64,000 bases of DNA from Trichaptum fuscoviolaceum (GCA_910574455.1 CAJSYZ010000004.1:2667528-2731527), one strand, 5' to 3'. Positions 47,936-59,868 are shown, counted from the first letter of the stretch. Translations and numbers: made by a program. The notes: generated by a model not told the origin, from the letters alone.

Positions 47936-50709
47936 AGTCCCTGGGAGGATGAAGGAGAAACAATAACCCTTACAAGCTATCATGGTGTAAAAAATAGCAC
48001 AATCAGCGTGCAACAGAAGGCACATCTTGTCGATTCGGAATCAAATGTTGTGAGTTGACGGAGCATTAGAATGGCAGATGCAGTCTGAATAACTTGTTTA
48101 TAGGGCGGAAGCGATCCGAAGAGGCTAACAAGGCCGGCTCAAGCTTGTGTGAGTCCGACTGATTACTGTTCGATTCATGTCAGTTCTCCATGACCGTTTG
48201 TTCATATTCCTTCGTTATTATTTATCTGCCAACTGCCGTCTCATGAACAGGATGGAGGTAGCAGCAACGTCAACTCGAAGAAAAGGAAGTTATTGCGTGA
48301 CACTCTTTCCGGGTCGCAGGTTTCAACGGTAAGCGATGTCATATCATTCTACATTTTTTCAATCTACTGAGTAATCCCTTCCCGTACTCGAGGATAAGAA
48401 TAACAAGATAAATCCAGGTGGACAGGTGAGTACCAGACAGTGATCTTCATGGTACATCCTTCCTTCATTGCTTACTGAATTGGTATTTTGATAGGATGCA
48501 AACAAGAGGACTGCTATTTCGCAGCTTAGCGCACCGGTAAGTCTATCTTATCTCAACTTCTCTCGTTCCCCCCTTATTTATGGTTGTAAGGTGCAATCAC
48601 TAGCCTTGGAACCCCGTGTACAGGTATGTGTGAGTGTCGATGCACTGTAGGCTCACTTCCGGTGCTCTCCTGTGGCAACTATTCGTTTCCTTCTTCACTT
48701 CAAGTTGAGCGCTAATGTGTGAATATGAATAGGACATCACAGTCACAAAGAACGGAAAGAGGAAGTCGCCACCAGACACCGACTCTCAGGTTAATGTGGT
48801 AATTCTTCTACCTTCACGTGCAATGAATTCCTTCATTTTATGTTTACTTATTTTAAACCATCTCAATAGGCTAATAAGGCTGTCAAGATCAAGAAGTCAT
48901 TGTTGACTGACATGGACACACAGGCCGGTGCCACAGTAAGCGTCAATTCTATGGTAACCGGCATTTTAAGTTCGTATCTGATCAGGCGGAAAGGACTTGA
49001 GTAAGAAGAGGAAACCCTCTGACATTCCTTATCGGCCTGAGGCCGATATGACAGTAAGTGCTTCTTTTCGAGCTGTTCACTTGCCACGGATAACAGCTTT
49101 CTGACGTGCTGCAGCCGGAGCTTGGATCCCCTACCTCTAATTGCAAGAGGCAGTCGCTGGTGGCTGATAATGAAGTAAGTGAGAGTCGATTGATACACTC
49201 TAAATGTAGACATTCACCTTTTTTTCTTACTAATAGTCTGGTGGTCGAAAGATGTCGTTAGCACCTCGAGCACCGTCCCTTGCAATGACGAGAGCATCCT
49301 GCACCCCCGGACCCGAAGTGTTAGTGACTGGGGCTTATCAAGGTCATCGCAAAGTCTCTCGGACTACTAGCTCAGTTTGTCGAATCAAATTCATTTCTAT
49401 GACATATTTTGCTGATTTACTTATATGCAGACATCAGTGGGACTTGAGGACAAGGATCAAAATGAAGGAAGGGAAGGATCTCGCGTGCCAGGCAGGAAAA
49501 GGGCAACGAACCAGTGTCTCCCTCCCGGTACTCAGGCAGGATGGACTCATATTCTATTACCTTCACTATTTCGCGCAGTTGGAAAGTCCGTCACACCATG
49601 GCAAACTCCGGACAATAAGCTCATCAGCTCACTGTGGGGGAAAGTGTTTGATTCTGTGGAATTCAGTTACGAAACTCAGTTCGCCGATATCTGTTCTCTA
49701 GTTGAGTCAATCTAACTTATCTCCAAGTCACCTTTACCAAATTGAGATGTGATCCTTGTATTTCAGGTGGCCCAGAGATGCTCTGATAGCTGGCGCAAGA
49801 AACTTTTTGAGAAAGCTGAGCAATCAGTTGCAAGTTTTATCAGCGGCGAACAATCAAAATCAATGCGAAACGAAGCAATTGTGAAGACGTTGCAGTCGCT
49901 AGTTGACAAGAAGAAAGCCGAACCGTTTCTATGGGAAAGCTGGTATAGTATGGAGAGGGTAAGTAAAAGAGTATTTATTGTCGCATTTTGTGTCCATGCA
50001 TTGACCCTAAATGTACAGAAGCAAGGACTGTTCTGCTCTGACCTTGTGGTCTCAGTGTTGTCCATACACATTGTCTTGGCCATGGGTCGGCATAAAATAC
50101 TGGACAGAAACACCATAGGAAAGCCTATCGGTGCCCTCGCCCTTGCGGCAACAGCGGTATCTACTTTTTTCAGCACTTATATTGTCCTTATTCGCTGATC
50201 TTCCCATGGATAGGTCAAGGTTGCCATTGATAAACAGGTGGCTCGGTTGCAAAATATCAAAGAAGAACTTGGCGGCGCTGAGTGGTATTTCACTAGCGCT
50301 CTGTGGCAACCTCATACGGACGACTATGTTAACTTGTTGTCAAATCCCTCTTTCTTCACTGAATTCAAACTGGGAAAAGGTTTGATCCCGCCTCCTAGCT
50401 TACGATGCCAGTACAGATATCGATACGAGAAAGAACACCGAACTTGTTGGATCGGGTATCACTGGCAGGGACTTCTCCTTGTATTTTGACGTTATAGATG
50501 CAGATTCGACCTGCGAAAAAGCGTATGACGAAGACGCTGATAATTGGGAAGACGGAACCGACGGAACCGACGATAAGGGTGAAGAGCGTGAGGTGGCTGA
50601 GTATAGAGGCGAGGTGGAAGGTGATGCAGAGGACGAGCATGCTAATGCTGAGGGTGACGACAACCTGAGTGAGAGCGGGGACGAGGGAGTTGACAAGATT
50701 GAGTGCAAG

Positions 50710-50835
50710 GGCGATGATGACGGCGAGGGCGATGACGACGGCGAGGGCGATGACGACGGCGAGGGCGATGACGACGGCGAGGGCGATGACGACGGCGAGG
50801 GCGATGACGACGGCGAGGGCGAGGACGACGGCGAG
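50710..50835 (+). repeat. 18 bp minisatellite in the acidic tail
   Basis: Seven units of GGCGATGACGACGGCGAG, the last with a variant second codon, encoding (GDDDGE)n in the DUF6532-like C-terminus. Unit identity is very high, so copy number is likely variable between strains. Confidence 0.9.
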
Positions 50836-50949
50836 GACGACGGCGAGGGCGAGGGCAAGGACAAGGACAAGGATTTAGGTGGAGATGGTGATCATGAGGA
50901 GGACGACGCTTCAAAATGGGATTCGGCTACGGACTGCGTAGACTTCTAA

Positions 50950-51586
50950 GGGCAAATCAATCACTAGTGAGCCTCTTCTTTTCGTTTCTGTCCGTGCGCT
51001 CAACATTATATTACCATCGACTCGCAGAGCAGTCTTCAATTCTGCATGTTCTTTGGCGTAGCGGTAGAAACAAAGGCACGGCAGCGAAATGTGGCCTGCC
51101 ACTGCCCGTCACGGAAGAGGTTCAGGATAATGTCGTGGCGGATCCCATGATAGCGACTGCTATGCTTAGTCTTGCGTAAATGACTGATGTACTTGAACGC
51201 TGAGGCACTGATAGCTACATAATGTTGTCTTATATATTTCTGATGCAATGAAATACTTGGATCGTTCTTATGCACTTAGACTCTTGAGCACTGCAATTTG
51301 TCTTACAACACTTGTCTACTGCTGTAATTAAAGGATGATACACTGGAGCACTGGGATGCAGAATGCCTGAAACACTTAGAGCACTGATTCAGCCATCTTT
51401 CCTTATTTAAGCCAGCCCGCACTTATTTCAGCCAACTTGTCCTGAATAATGGGAGGACATGCATGAATAAGTAAAGCTTGCCTTATTTAAGACTTCAGTC
51501 TCTCAGGACGTTTAAGTAACACTTAAGTCACTTTCAGCAGAGTGCCTTTGTCCCGACTTTAACCTTGGACGTCGCGCTCGCTTGCC
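50950..51586. other. Intergenic region without a gene
   Basis: Holds repeated CACTTAAGTC, CCTTATTTAAG and GAGCACTG words between 51280 and 51560, resembling in style the 17600-18000 region. No gene seen. Confidence 0.5.
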
Positions 51587-53508
51587 ATGCCGCTCAATCT
51601 CTCTCAAGATGAGCAACCAAGCCAAGCCTTCTTCGAACATAAGACATTCGTAGTCCCTCGAAGGACAGGAGCGTCAAGCTCAGGCGACTCAAATGCCACA
51701 CGTGTCCCGAGGACTCGATCAGCGGACTCGAGAAAGAGCAAGGAGAATGATAGCGGATTGCATATGCAAGGAACGAGAAAGAGGAAGGCTGGCCGATTGG
51801 ATGAGTTGACGAGGGCGACATTGGTGGACACACCTTCCACTCTCGCACCCCGACCATGGCCTCGAGCTGAATTCCCGAAGCGGAGGAAACACAAAGTGGC
51901 GAGGCCAACGATTCCTACAGTGTCTAGATCGGTGGCGAATGAGGAACCACAATTTGTCACGACTATTCGAAGTCGGATGAGTAGCGACGGTGTGGTTTCA
52001 TCCACGGACGAAGAACCACCGCGAAGGCCGGACTGGTTACGAGCACAGACATCTCGACGGGGTAAACTGCGAAACAGACGCGCTTCGTTTGCTGACGGTC
52101 GTATACACTCGTTCGAAGACGTTGAAAGTATGAAGAGTGAACTTGCTGACTTACAGAAGGTACTCAACCTTTGCAATGTACATGGGCGTCTGCAATTTAA
52201 TGCATATGTTTATGTAGGAAGCTGATATTGCTCAGAAGACTATTGCAGATCAGAATCAGGTGAATTCCAGTAACATTCGGTCAACACAGCTCCATCCTCA
52301 TTCGTAATATCAGGTTATTGAATTATTGAAGCGTGAGCTCGCTGCTTCAAAGAAGGTAACACTTTTGCTTGCTTGACTTATAGCGCTCGCTTCTTAAACT
52401 TAAGTACTCTTGAAACTCAGTTAAGTCGCAAGCAAGGAAACCAAATTGAGAAGTTGAAGTCTTCAGGAAAGAAGTCTGATGATGTTAGTTTCCTGGTTTA
52501 CTCTATAACAACTTCACTCACTCGTATACACAGATATTGAGCACAGCTCAATCACTCCTACAATGTCAGATATGCCTCGAATTACTCCTCAAACCATTTG
52601 CGTTAGTATTTCTCGTGTTTCTGGGTCATACATTCACAGGTCCTGACATTCTTTTTAGTCTATCTCCTTGTGGACATGTACTTTGTCAAGGTTGCCTCCA
52701 GGAATGGTTTAAGAATGCGCCTAAACAACCTGGAGAAGAGGATGATGATGGGGAACCAATACCAACCGTATACCGCATTAAGACCTGCCCATGCTGCCGA
52801 ACGGAAGTGGACAGGAAACCCACCCCTTTGTTTGTCATAAAGGACCTTGTCGCACTATTTATCACCGATGCACCGGCTGCACCAGCTGTTCCTTTAGAGA
52901 CTTTGCCGTCGGGCGAGGCTGACCCTTGGGCTGGTATCTTCCCTGATGACGACGATTCTTCAGAGATGGAATTTGATGAAGATGACCCATATGACAGCGA
53001 AGATGACTCGGATGGTTCGAGTCGGTTCTTCAGCAGCGAAGAGGAAGATCACGAGGAGCCTGTGGAAGACGAGCATGAAGAACCGTCTGATGTTAATTAT
53101 GTCCTTCCGGCATGGGCCCCCGCCTATTATCGGGCGACTGTCTCTCGTCGCAACTACCCATCGCCGTTGGTATCGCAAGAGAGGTTTCAGCTCTTGCAGC
53201 GGGGTGCTACGCGTCAAATGATTGAACGTTATGACATGCGTCTCGATCTCAATGACGGTATTGTCGCGTGGACCGATGGCGGTGTCGAGGTGTATCTTGG
53301 CTGGAACATCGCAAGACCTACCGGAGACAACCTTGACGGTGACCGCTTTATGGATTGGGTAGAGAATGATATTAGTGAGAATCCGCATCGATGGAGGCTG
53401 GACGAAAATGCTGGTCATGCATTATACCGACGAGTAATCGAGGACTACAGAGTTACAGAAATCCTTGGGCTCGAGGAAGAGTCGGAAGACGAATTCGACA
53501 TAGACTAA
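51587..53508 (+). CDS. RING-finger E3 ubiquitin ligase
   Basis: Six exons keep frame: 51587-52159, 52218-52259, 52314-52355, 52421-52483, 52534-52601 and 52659-53508. The N-terminal part is basic and disordered. Exons 2-4 (42, 42 and 63 bases, phase 0) encode a short coiled coil. The RING is CQICLELLLKPFALSPCGHVLC, then CLQEWF, then CPCCRTEV (C3HC4 complete; intron 5 cuts the loop before SPCGH). A strongly acidic stretch and a C-terminal domain of unknown type follow (MDWVENDISENPHRW). It should bind an E2 and ubiquitinate a nuclear or cytosolic target; the layout suggests a CHFR- or Rad18-like ligase, but I see no FHA or SAP domain. Confidence 0.88.
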
Positions 53509-54222
53509 CTTTCTACTCATGGGGTTCGTTTGACTCGCTATCTCAAGTTAACACTTAATAACAGCTGGGACTAAAGATATTCGGATAAATGTTGTTCTTC
53601 ACTGCTGCGCCACCTCTCCCCCCCCCCTCGCTTCGCGAGTTTTCCCGTAAATTAAGACATTGGTGTTGATTTTCTGTATATCTGTGTAATGTGCGATGTA
53701 TATATGTATCTCATCTGTTATTGATGTTCGCTTTCGAATTCCTGGGTAGGCCCAACAGACTATTCTTTATACATATCGCTATCTTCTCCCCTCGTTTGAA
53801 CCGCTACTAAGATCTATTTTGTAGAAATTTTTCGGCGGTGCTCAAACTTCGTTTACAATACCTATACGTACATGATATGGCGCATATTAGGTTTTTGAAA
53901 GTATGATGCATTCTGTGTACTTACAGCTGTATAAATTGGTCTTGTCTTGTCTTGGAAAGTCGACGTCGATCACTGGCATCCGCCGACACGGTACACGCGA
54001 GAATTTCTTTTTTGTTTCCGACCTTCGTTCATCTTTAATTCCTACTTACTGTTACAATTCTCCTCGCTCAGTGCTACTTTTGCTCTCATCAACACCAGGC
54101 GCGTTTGCTGCATTTGATGAATATACCGGAAAAGTTGGCTGATGCAGATATCATTCTGCTTCAGTGTCAAGAGTACCCTCCAAAACCGTTTTTGACTCTG
54201 GCGTGACTCAGAAGCCTGTTGT
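53509..54222. other. Intergenic region without a gene
   Basis: Contains a C run (about 53619) with an inverted CTCGCTTCGCGAG that could fold as a hairpin after the RING gene. The 3' part is the upstream region of tRNase Z. No coding evidence. Confidence 0.45.
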
Positions 54223-55671
54223 ATGTTCTCTTTGAGGCTTTTGCCTCGAGGTCTAAAATTCACGACAGCTTCATTCGTGACCCGCGATAGTCTGCTATTG
54301 GGAACGCCCGCTCCCCTTGCTACGAGAGTCTGGAATTCGCGAATGATGCCTCCGTCGCGGACTAATACGTCTGCGCAGTCCGCAACACTCTCGTCACTGG
54401 CAGTAACTTTCCTAGGGACTGCCTCCGCCCAGCCTTCATCGACCAGGAATCACTCTGCTCTGGCATTAACCTTGGGAGGTCGGGGAGATGTGTGGCTATT
54501 CGATTGTGGCGAAGCGACTCAGCAAAGGATCCAGAAAGGCGACGTAAAAATGGGGAAGATTCGGAAGATCTTCATTACGCATACTCATGGTGGGCCGGTC
54601 AGCTCTTTTTCGTCGATATATCAGCTAAAATACATTGCATAGGTGACCACATATTTGGCATAGCCCCTCTCATGGCGGGATGCTTGAATGGCGCAGGGGG
54701 GATGATAGACGGTGTGGATGATCCAAGGACTTCCCGCATGCCGGAAAATATTTCAGTAAGCCTCGAGAATTAAGCATCCATTTCTCTGTTCTTATGTTGT
54801 ATCAATCTGCCAGCCCCTAGAAATATATGGTCCTCTAGGAACCCGAGCTTATGTTCGGAGTGCTCTCCGATACTCTCATACGAGGTTAGATGGACGTTAT
54901 GTCGTGCACGAACTGCGATTTCCTCACGACGCGCAGGGCGGAGATTATACGAATCTTCCACTGCACCGGTGCGAACTACCAGGCAAAAATATTCTACAGG
55001 AGCAAGGGGAAGGTGTGCCCAGAGGAAAGAATGCATGGCCTGATATATATGTGGACGACCTAATCAGTGTATCTGCCGCTCCGATTGAGCATTCGGTCGC
55101 ATGCGTCGGGTATGTAATACAGGAGGCGCCGATACCGGAGAAAATGGACCCGACGCAATATGTTCCTCATATCAAGCGCAATCAGGCGCCTATGTCGTTC
55201 CTACAACGGCTTCAAAAGGGCGAGGATATCACGCTAGAGGATGGAACATTTTTGCGCGGCATCGCAAAGCGTCCCGGCCGAAAACTTGTCATCTTGGGCG
55301 ATACGTATGATCCATCGCCCATAATAACTCTTGCCATTGGTGCGGATCTGTTGATACACGAGGCGACCAATGCGTATCTCCCGGGGGTGGACCCTGCCAC
55401 TAAGGATGATGAGACGGAAGAGATTGTCGAACAAAGAACACGCAGCCGAGGCCACTCGACACCCCAGATGGCCGGACGGTTTGCGAAGTCCATTGGTGCA
55501 AGACGACTAGCGCTTAATCACTTCAGTGCACGATATAGAGGAGATGATGATGTGAATGAGGAAGCGAAGGCGGTTATGGACAAGATCCGAGAATTGGCGG
55601 AGAAGGAGTATGGTGGTGATGTCGTGTGCGCGAGGGATTTGATGACGATCACGGTATCGCATGCCCGATAA
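54223..55671 (+). CDS. tRNase Z (short form), tRNA 3' endonuclease
   Basis: Cuts the 3' trailer from tRNA precursors. Three exons: 54223-54589, 54643-54755 and 54814-55671. The zinc-binding H-x-H-x-D-H motif is THTHGDHIFG, with intron 1 cutting the Gly codon inside it. Other metallo-beta-lactamase blocks: FLGTASAQPS, FDCGEATQQRI, VILGDTYDP, LIHEATN and RGHSTPQMAG, ending with LALNHFSARY. About 445 residues, near the short (ELAC1-like) form with an extended N-terminus. The first about 45 residues (MFSLRLLPRGLKFTTASFVT) are basic and hydroxylated, consistent with mitochondrial import. A downstream Met (MMPPSRTN) could give a nuclear/cytosolic form. Confidence 0.94.
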
Positions 55672-55815
55672 CATTCATTCTGCGTTAGATAGATCCCCTC
55701 TCAGCCTTATACTTTACCAATGCAATAATCGAAAGCAAATCGCTACTCTTAAAGTCACTGATGTTACACGAAGAAACGAAAAAAAAAGGAATAAGTTACA
55801 CAAATATCAATGGAT

Positions 55816-57136
55816 CTACTCGTCTGGAGGGTCCGAAAGTTCACTAGACTCGTCACTTGCTTCACCATCCTCCCTGTCCTCAATGGCCTTCCGTCCTTTG
55901 CTTTCTTTCTCCGAGACTTCACCCATTTCAATATCCTCTGCTTCCTCCCCTTCTTCAACCTCGTCTTCTGCCTCTCCTTCCTCTTTCTTCTCATCGCCTT
56001 CAAGAGGAGACAGAGGGCTGCTTTCGCGATCGTCTTGCATGCCAGACGAAGAGGCTGGAACAGGTGTGTTCTCTTGTGATGGCGAAGGTGTGTCCACTGG
56101 GACACCCAGTGTCGAGTTCAGACCGGAAGCTGAGTTTCGAGTTGCGATGTGCAGGAGGGGGGTAGACTGTCGGGGTGTGAATGACTTCGCAGCCGGGTTT
56201 AACTTTTGAGGTGTCCCTTCGCCCTCGCCCTCCGTCATAGTCCCTGTTCCACCCTCCTCCCCATCCGCCTCTATTGAGCCTCTTTCAGCAGAATGAACCT
56301 CTGATCCTGCACGTGGCGTCCCTGCCTCGACCGTAAGAAGTGCTTCTTTGCCAAGAAGGCGTAGCTGCCCGATGTCGGCAACAATAGCATCAAGAGCTGA
56401 CTTTCGGGCGTGAATAGCACGGTTCTGTGCTTCATTTTCGTCTCGGATGACCTGCATGTCATTCTCGAGTTCGGTTATAGATCTTTAGGGTGGGAAACAA
56501 TATAAGTCAGTAGGGCTTCAATGGCGGGGAGGCGGGTAGGAACGTACGATTCAAGATCTTCTCGGGATGATAGGGCATTTATCTTATCCGCAATTTGGTC
56601 GTACTCGATTTTTCTCCGCCGTTCCACCTGTGCTTGCTCCAACGCATTCTTGAGCTCCTCGATCTGGTTCTTTAGTACCTCATGCTCGTTCACTGTACTT
56701 TTTTATTGAGATAATACCCTGCGAGCGGCAAGTATGATAACGCACCTATTCGCAGTCTTTCTTTTCTGTACGTATCAGCTTGCCGTCGTTCTGCATCACA
56801 AACCATCCGACTCTTGCGTAGCAGCAGCCTGAAGCTTTCCAGCTCAATAAGAAACGCCTCGCGCATCTCTTCGACGGAGGAGGTCGAAGATGGCGATGGG
56901 TTCACTATAGGTGGATACGCGACAGACGTGAATGTATGAAATTTCTTCGTGAGCCTTCGTAAGGGCCTTTCATCGTTGGTTATTCGAGCATGGATGAGAG
57001 CATCTGAATAGATATATGTAAGCGTTAATTTGTTCTCCAGAGAAGCGCATTGCCTACCTTCTTCTTCCAGTGTCACCGGTGCAATAACGAACTGATCTAT
57101 TGATTGAGTATTTGTTTTAGCTTGTACGGTTGTCAT
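55816..57136 (-). CDS. THO complex subunit Tho7/THOC7
   Basis: Part of the THO/TREX complex, which couples transcription to mRNA packaging and export. Four exons keep frame: 57058-57136, 56746-57003, 56548-56692 and 55816-56482, giving 382 residues. Family features: an N-terminal ERPLRRLTKKF motif, then a long coiled coil (FLIELESFRLLLRKSRMVCD ... NEHEVLKNQIEELKNALEQA ... SSITELENDMQVIRDENEAQ). The C-terminal about 160 residues are Ser/Pro then strongly acidic (EEGEAEDEVEEGEEAEDIEM), an extension not needed for the fold. It converges on tRNase Z with 144 bases between stops. Confidence 0.88.
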
Positions 57137-57581
57137 TTTACAGATTCGAAACACCGAACTTCCTGAATCTCAAGAATTACACTTATTTACCCTTATTTGT
57201 ATCGATGGGCACAAGTTGTGCCACTGCCAGTAATGAAGTTCCGAGTCAATGGTCTTCGCTGTCTTCTTCCTTCAAGGCTTCAAGCAGGAACAGGAACCCC
57301 AGGACTTCTTCGAGAGAAGTTCAGTGCCTCCCCGAATATACAAACGTGAAGTGGCAGAGTCGCATGTTGAGTTGATTGATTTCATGACTTGCAGTGCTTG
57401 AAGCTTCATGATTTGAGTGCTCACTTTCTTACTTACCCTATCTCTAGGACGCAGAATCACACGAGTGGAGTGAGCAATGAATACATTCAAGAAATTATGG
57501 ATCTATTCTCGTCACTGTAGCTGAGAAAGAAAGCTACCAACATTCTCTACACTACATGCTTTTCGGTGCAAGATCTACGAA

Positions 57582-59117
57582 TTACACTGGCAAAAGTTGA
57601 ATGTTCAAGATTTCTTCTATAGGCAGCAGAGCAACACAGAAACGGTGACAGATTTCTCTTGATCGAAAGTAGGTGCGTATTTCACGAGTGTGTTCATCGA
57701 ATGTATTAACATATACCTCTCGGATATTTGGGATATTTCCAGAGTTAAGTAGTCCGGTGAGATAATCCGCCAGTTGCTCGTCACTGTAGCCATGGTATCC
57801 CTCATAATAAGAGGAGTCGATGCGAAGTACTTGAAGAGTCTTTGGGAGCGGGTAGACTGGAATCCTGGTGACCTGGAGCTCTTCTAAGGAGTTGCATGCT
57901 TCTACGGCATGAGCTAGCACTTCCAAGTCTACGGCATGAGCAAGCGCTTTCAAGTCTTCGATTCGTCCGAAGGGCTGCAAGTCTACGTCAAGCACCTTGA
58001 GGCGCGGAAGGGTGTTGGGCAGTGACAACACGAAGCCGCTCATTGGGCCATTGCATCGGAGTGTCAACTCTTCCAAAATATAATGACTGCTATCCTGGAG
58101 AAGCCAAGCAAAATACTTTGGATGCGTTGACCACAGGGACACCATTAACCTCTTCAACGATGACGGGGGAGAAATCGATGCTAGCAGATTGGATTGTGCT
58201 TCGTTGAAGTCATCCCCATGGACGGAGAGAACTACGGAAATAGAGAGGCTAGACAAGTTCGGAATGCGAGAGATCGATTGGTAAAGGCACACTAGCGTGG
58301 CTCTGTCCCAGTTGTTCGTGATGCGAATATGTAGCGCTTGGAGCATTCTTAGACCATGCGCTACTTCGACGAGAGTCCGGGGTATATTCCTCGACTCCGA
58401 GCTGGCCCCCTCCATTGTGAGGGCTCGAAGGTTTGTCAGATCAGATGATATCCAATGGAAGATAGGCTTGAGGTCTCTGGCATCCTTTCCGAATTTCAAA
58501 TACAGCTTCCGGACGCTGCTGCCCTTCAGCCACAAGGGTTGTTCAGCTAGCTTTTGTGGCTTAAGGTCGGTGAAGCAGACCCTGCGACAGAGAAAGCTTC
58601 TGGATAGCTCAGTCGCTTCACTGTGTACCTCAGCCAAAGCCCTCAGTGCACGCCTGGAAGGACTACAGCTGTGACGATAGCACGGCGGGGCGCCACGACT
58701 CCACTGCATGCAGTATAGGCACTCCCGGTTAAGCCCCTTATTGTAATAGTCACGGTAGTAGAGCCTTCTTGAGACATCCATACGTCCCTCGGCTTCGACC
58801 ATTTCTTCCCCGATGCATTGTAGCACTAATTGGAGGACAAGATAGGGGATACCGCCTATCATCCGGCTTCTATCCGCCTGACGGACCATTCTTTCTCGTC
58901 GACACTTGTCAACATACGTTTCTATATCCTCTGCCCTTTCGAATGTTACTTCGCCAGGATGGAAGGATGGATTGTGGAGGACGTCGAGGAATAGGTTGAC
59001 GGCCTGTGTGGATAGTTGGTGAGTGATGAGAAGCTTTGCAACAAGAGCGTCAGAGGAACTTGTAAAGTTCACTTCGTCGTGCAGCCATGTGTGGCGAACA
59101 GTGTATGCGTTGTGCAT
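57582..59117 (-). CDS. Leucine-rich-repeat (F-box-like) protein
   Basis: Single open frame of 511 residues with no intron. The region from about 190 shows LRR-like repeats (LTNLRALTMEG, LRMLQALHIRITN, IPNLSSLSISVV, ILEELTLRCNG, LPRLKVLDVDLQP, CNSLEELQVTRIP), the usual look of basidiomycete F-box/LRR proteins that choose substrates for SCF ligases. A clear F-box is not visible in the N-terminal 100 residues, so the class is inferred from the repeats. It contains a small internal duplication (ALAHAVDLEVLAHAVE). Confidence 0.75.
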   Translation of the reverse strand: MHNAYTVRHTWLHDEVNFTSSSDALVAKLLITHQLSTQAVNLFLDVLHNPSFHPGEVTFERAEDIETYVDKCRRERMVRQADRSRMIGGIPYLVLQLVLQCIGEEMVEAEGRMDVSRRLYYRDYYNKGLNRECLYCMQWSRGAPPCYRHSCSPSRRALRALAEVHSEATELSRSFLCRRVCFTDLKPQKLAEQPLWLKGSSVRKLYLKFGKDARDLKPIFHWISSDLTNLRALTMEGASSESRNIPRTLVEVAHGLRMLQALHIRITNNWDRATLVCLYQSISRIPNLSSLSISVVLSVHGDDFNEAQSNLLASISPPSSLKRLMVSLWSTHPKYFAWLLQDSSHYILEELTLRCNGPMSGFVLSLPNTLPRLKVLDVDLQPFGRIEDLKALAHAVDLEVLAHAVEACNSLEELQVTRIPVYPLPKTLQVLRIDSSYYEGYHGYSDEQLADYLTGLLNSGNIPNIREVYVNTFDEHTREIRTYFRSREICHRFCVALLPIEEILNIQLLPV

Positions 59118-59868
59118 TTTATGCTTGGTGGTGGTGGTGGTGGTAAGGATGAAGGGGCGGAGTTGCGCCTAGTATTTGTACATAAAGACACAAAGGATTC
59201 GCACTACCTACCTACCGAACTCGCATGGCCCCTACTAGACCTTTTGTCTCCCCTAGTAGTATCATTTTGCCGTCCGTCCAATTGAATCTCTTTGTAAAGT
59301 TACCCGTGTGGATAAATAAGTGCTTGGAATTTCGCAAATCTCCGGATCGACAAAGGATGCTGAAACCAGACACAATCTGTGCATTTATTCCGTTAAACTA
59401 TCAGTCCGCTAAAGCACAGAAAACCCGCACTTGAGATTAATAATTTAGACCATACCAATTTCTTCGGTGAAAGTACCGAAGACAAAGGCAACCCGTTCTA
59501 GTGAACCTTAGCGGGATTGTCGTTGATACTTCTTATGTCGACACAATGAACTCTTCTCACCATTGCCACTTCGTTTCCGAGCCCACCTGACACGAGGTAG
59601 ATGTGGTTTTATCAGCGGAAGCAAGGAAGCAATGTGCAACGAGAACTACATTCTTAGTTGTGGTTCAACCACAAATCCACCCGACGGAAGCAAATGAGGC
59701 TGAATCACTGTCCACAGCGAAAACCACACACATCGCTGGAAGCTATAAAGGCAAGGCCTTCAGCGCCAGAAACCATCACCAACTCGACTTTGCAAGTCAG
59801 CAGTCTTTCGTCTTTTTACATCCACTTTCTTAAGCTCAACCTCTGTCCTGATCATCACTCCCCGCGAC
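59118..59868. other. Intergenic region
   Basis: Contains GGTGGT repeats (59130-59142) upstream of the LRR gene and, at about 59743, a CTATAAAGG box 126 bases before the small ORF downstream. No gene otherwise seen. Confidence 0.5.

Larger units (their letters stand above)
37587..50949 (+). pseudogene. DUF6532-like gene, split by a gypsy element
   Basis: Many-exon gene. Exon 1 (37587 to about 38065) encodes a basic coiled coil (EEILREKEEKEKRKVRQAER). A later exon is broken at 38924 by the gypsy element and resumes at 47941; joined there it reads VELPDDENLSPWEDEGET in frame. Then small phase-0 exons: 48104-48148, 48251-48328, 48393-48425, 48495-48536, 48591-48623, 48733-48798, 48870-48935, 48994-49053, 49115-49174 and 49237-49374. 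The conserved domain follows (49431-49700, 49767-49958, 50019-50156, 50214-50379) with SVTPWQTPDNKLISSLW-like and GKPIGALALAATA motifs I associate with DUF6532. The last exon 50417-50949 is an acidic tail. Apart from the insertion I see no disabling change. Function unknown. Confidence 0.75.

Noticed and set aside
50710..50835. Possible CRISPR-like array
   Set aside because: Units are contiguous, coding and without spacers; a eukaryotic minisatellite.
50642..50914. Arg/Pro-rich ORF on the minus strand
   Set aside because: Antisense of the GDDDGE minisatellite; open only because of the repeat.
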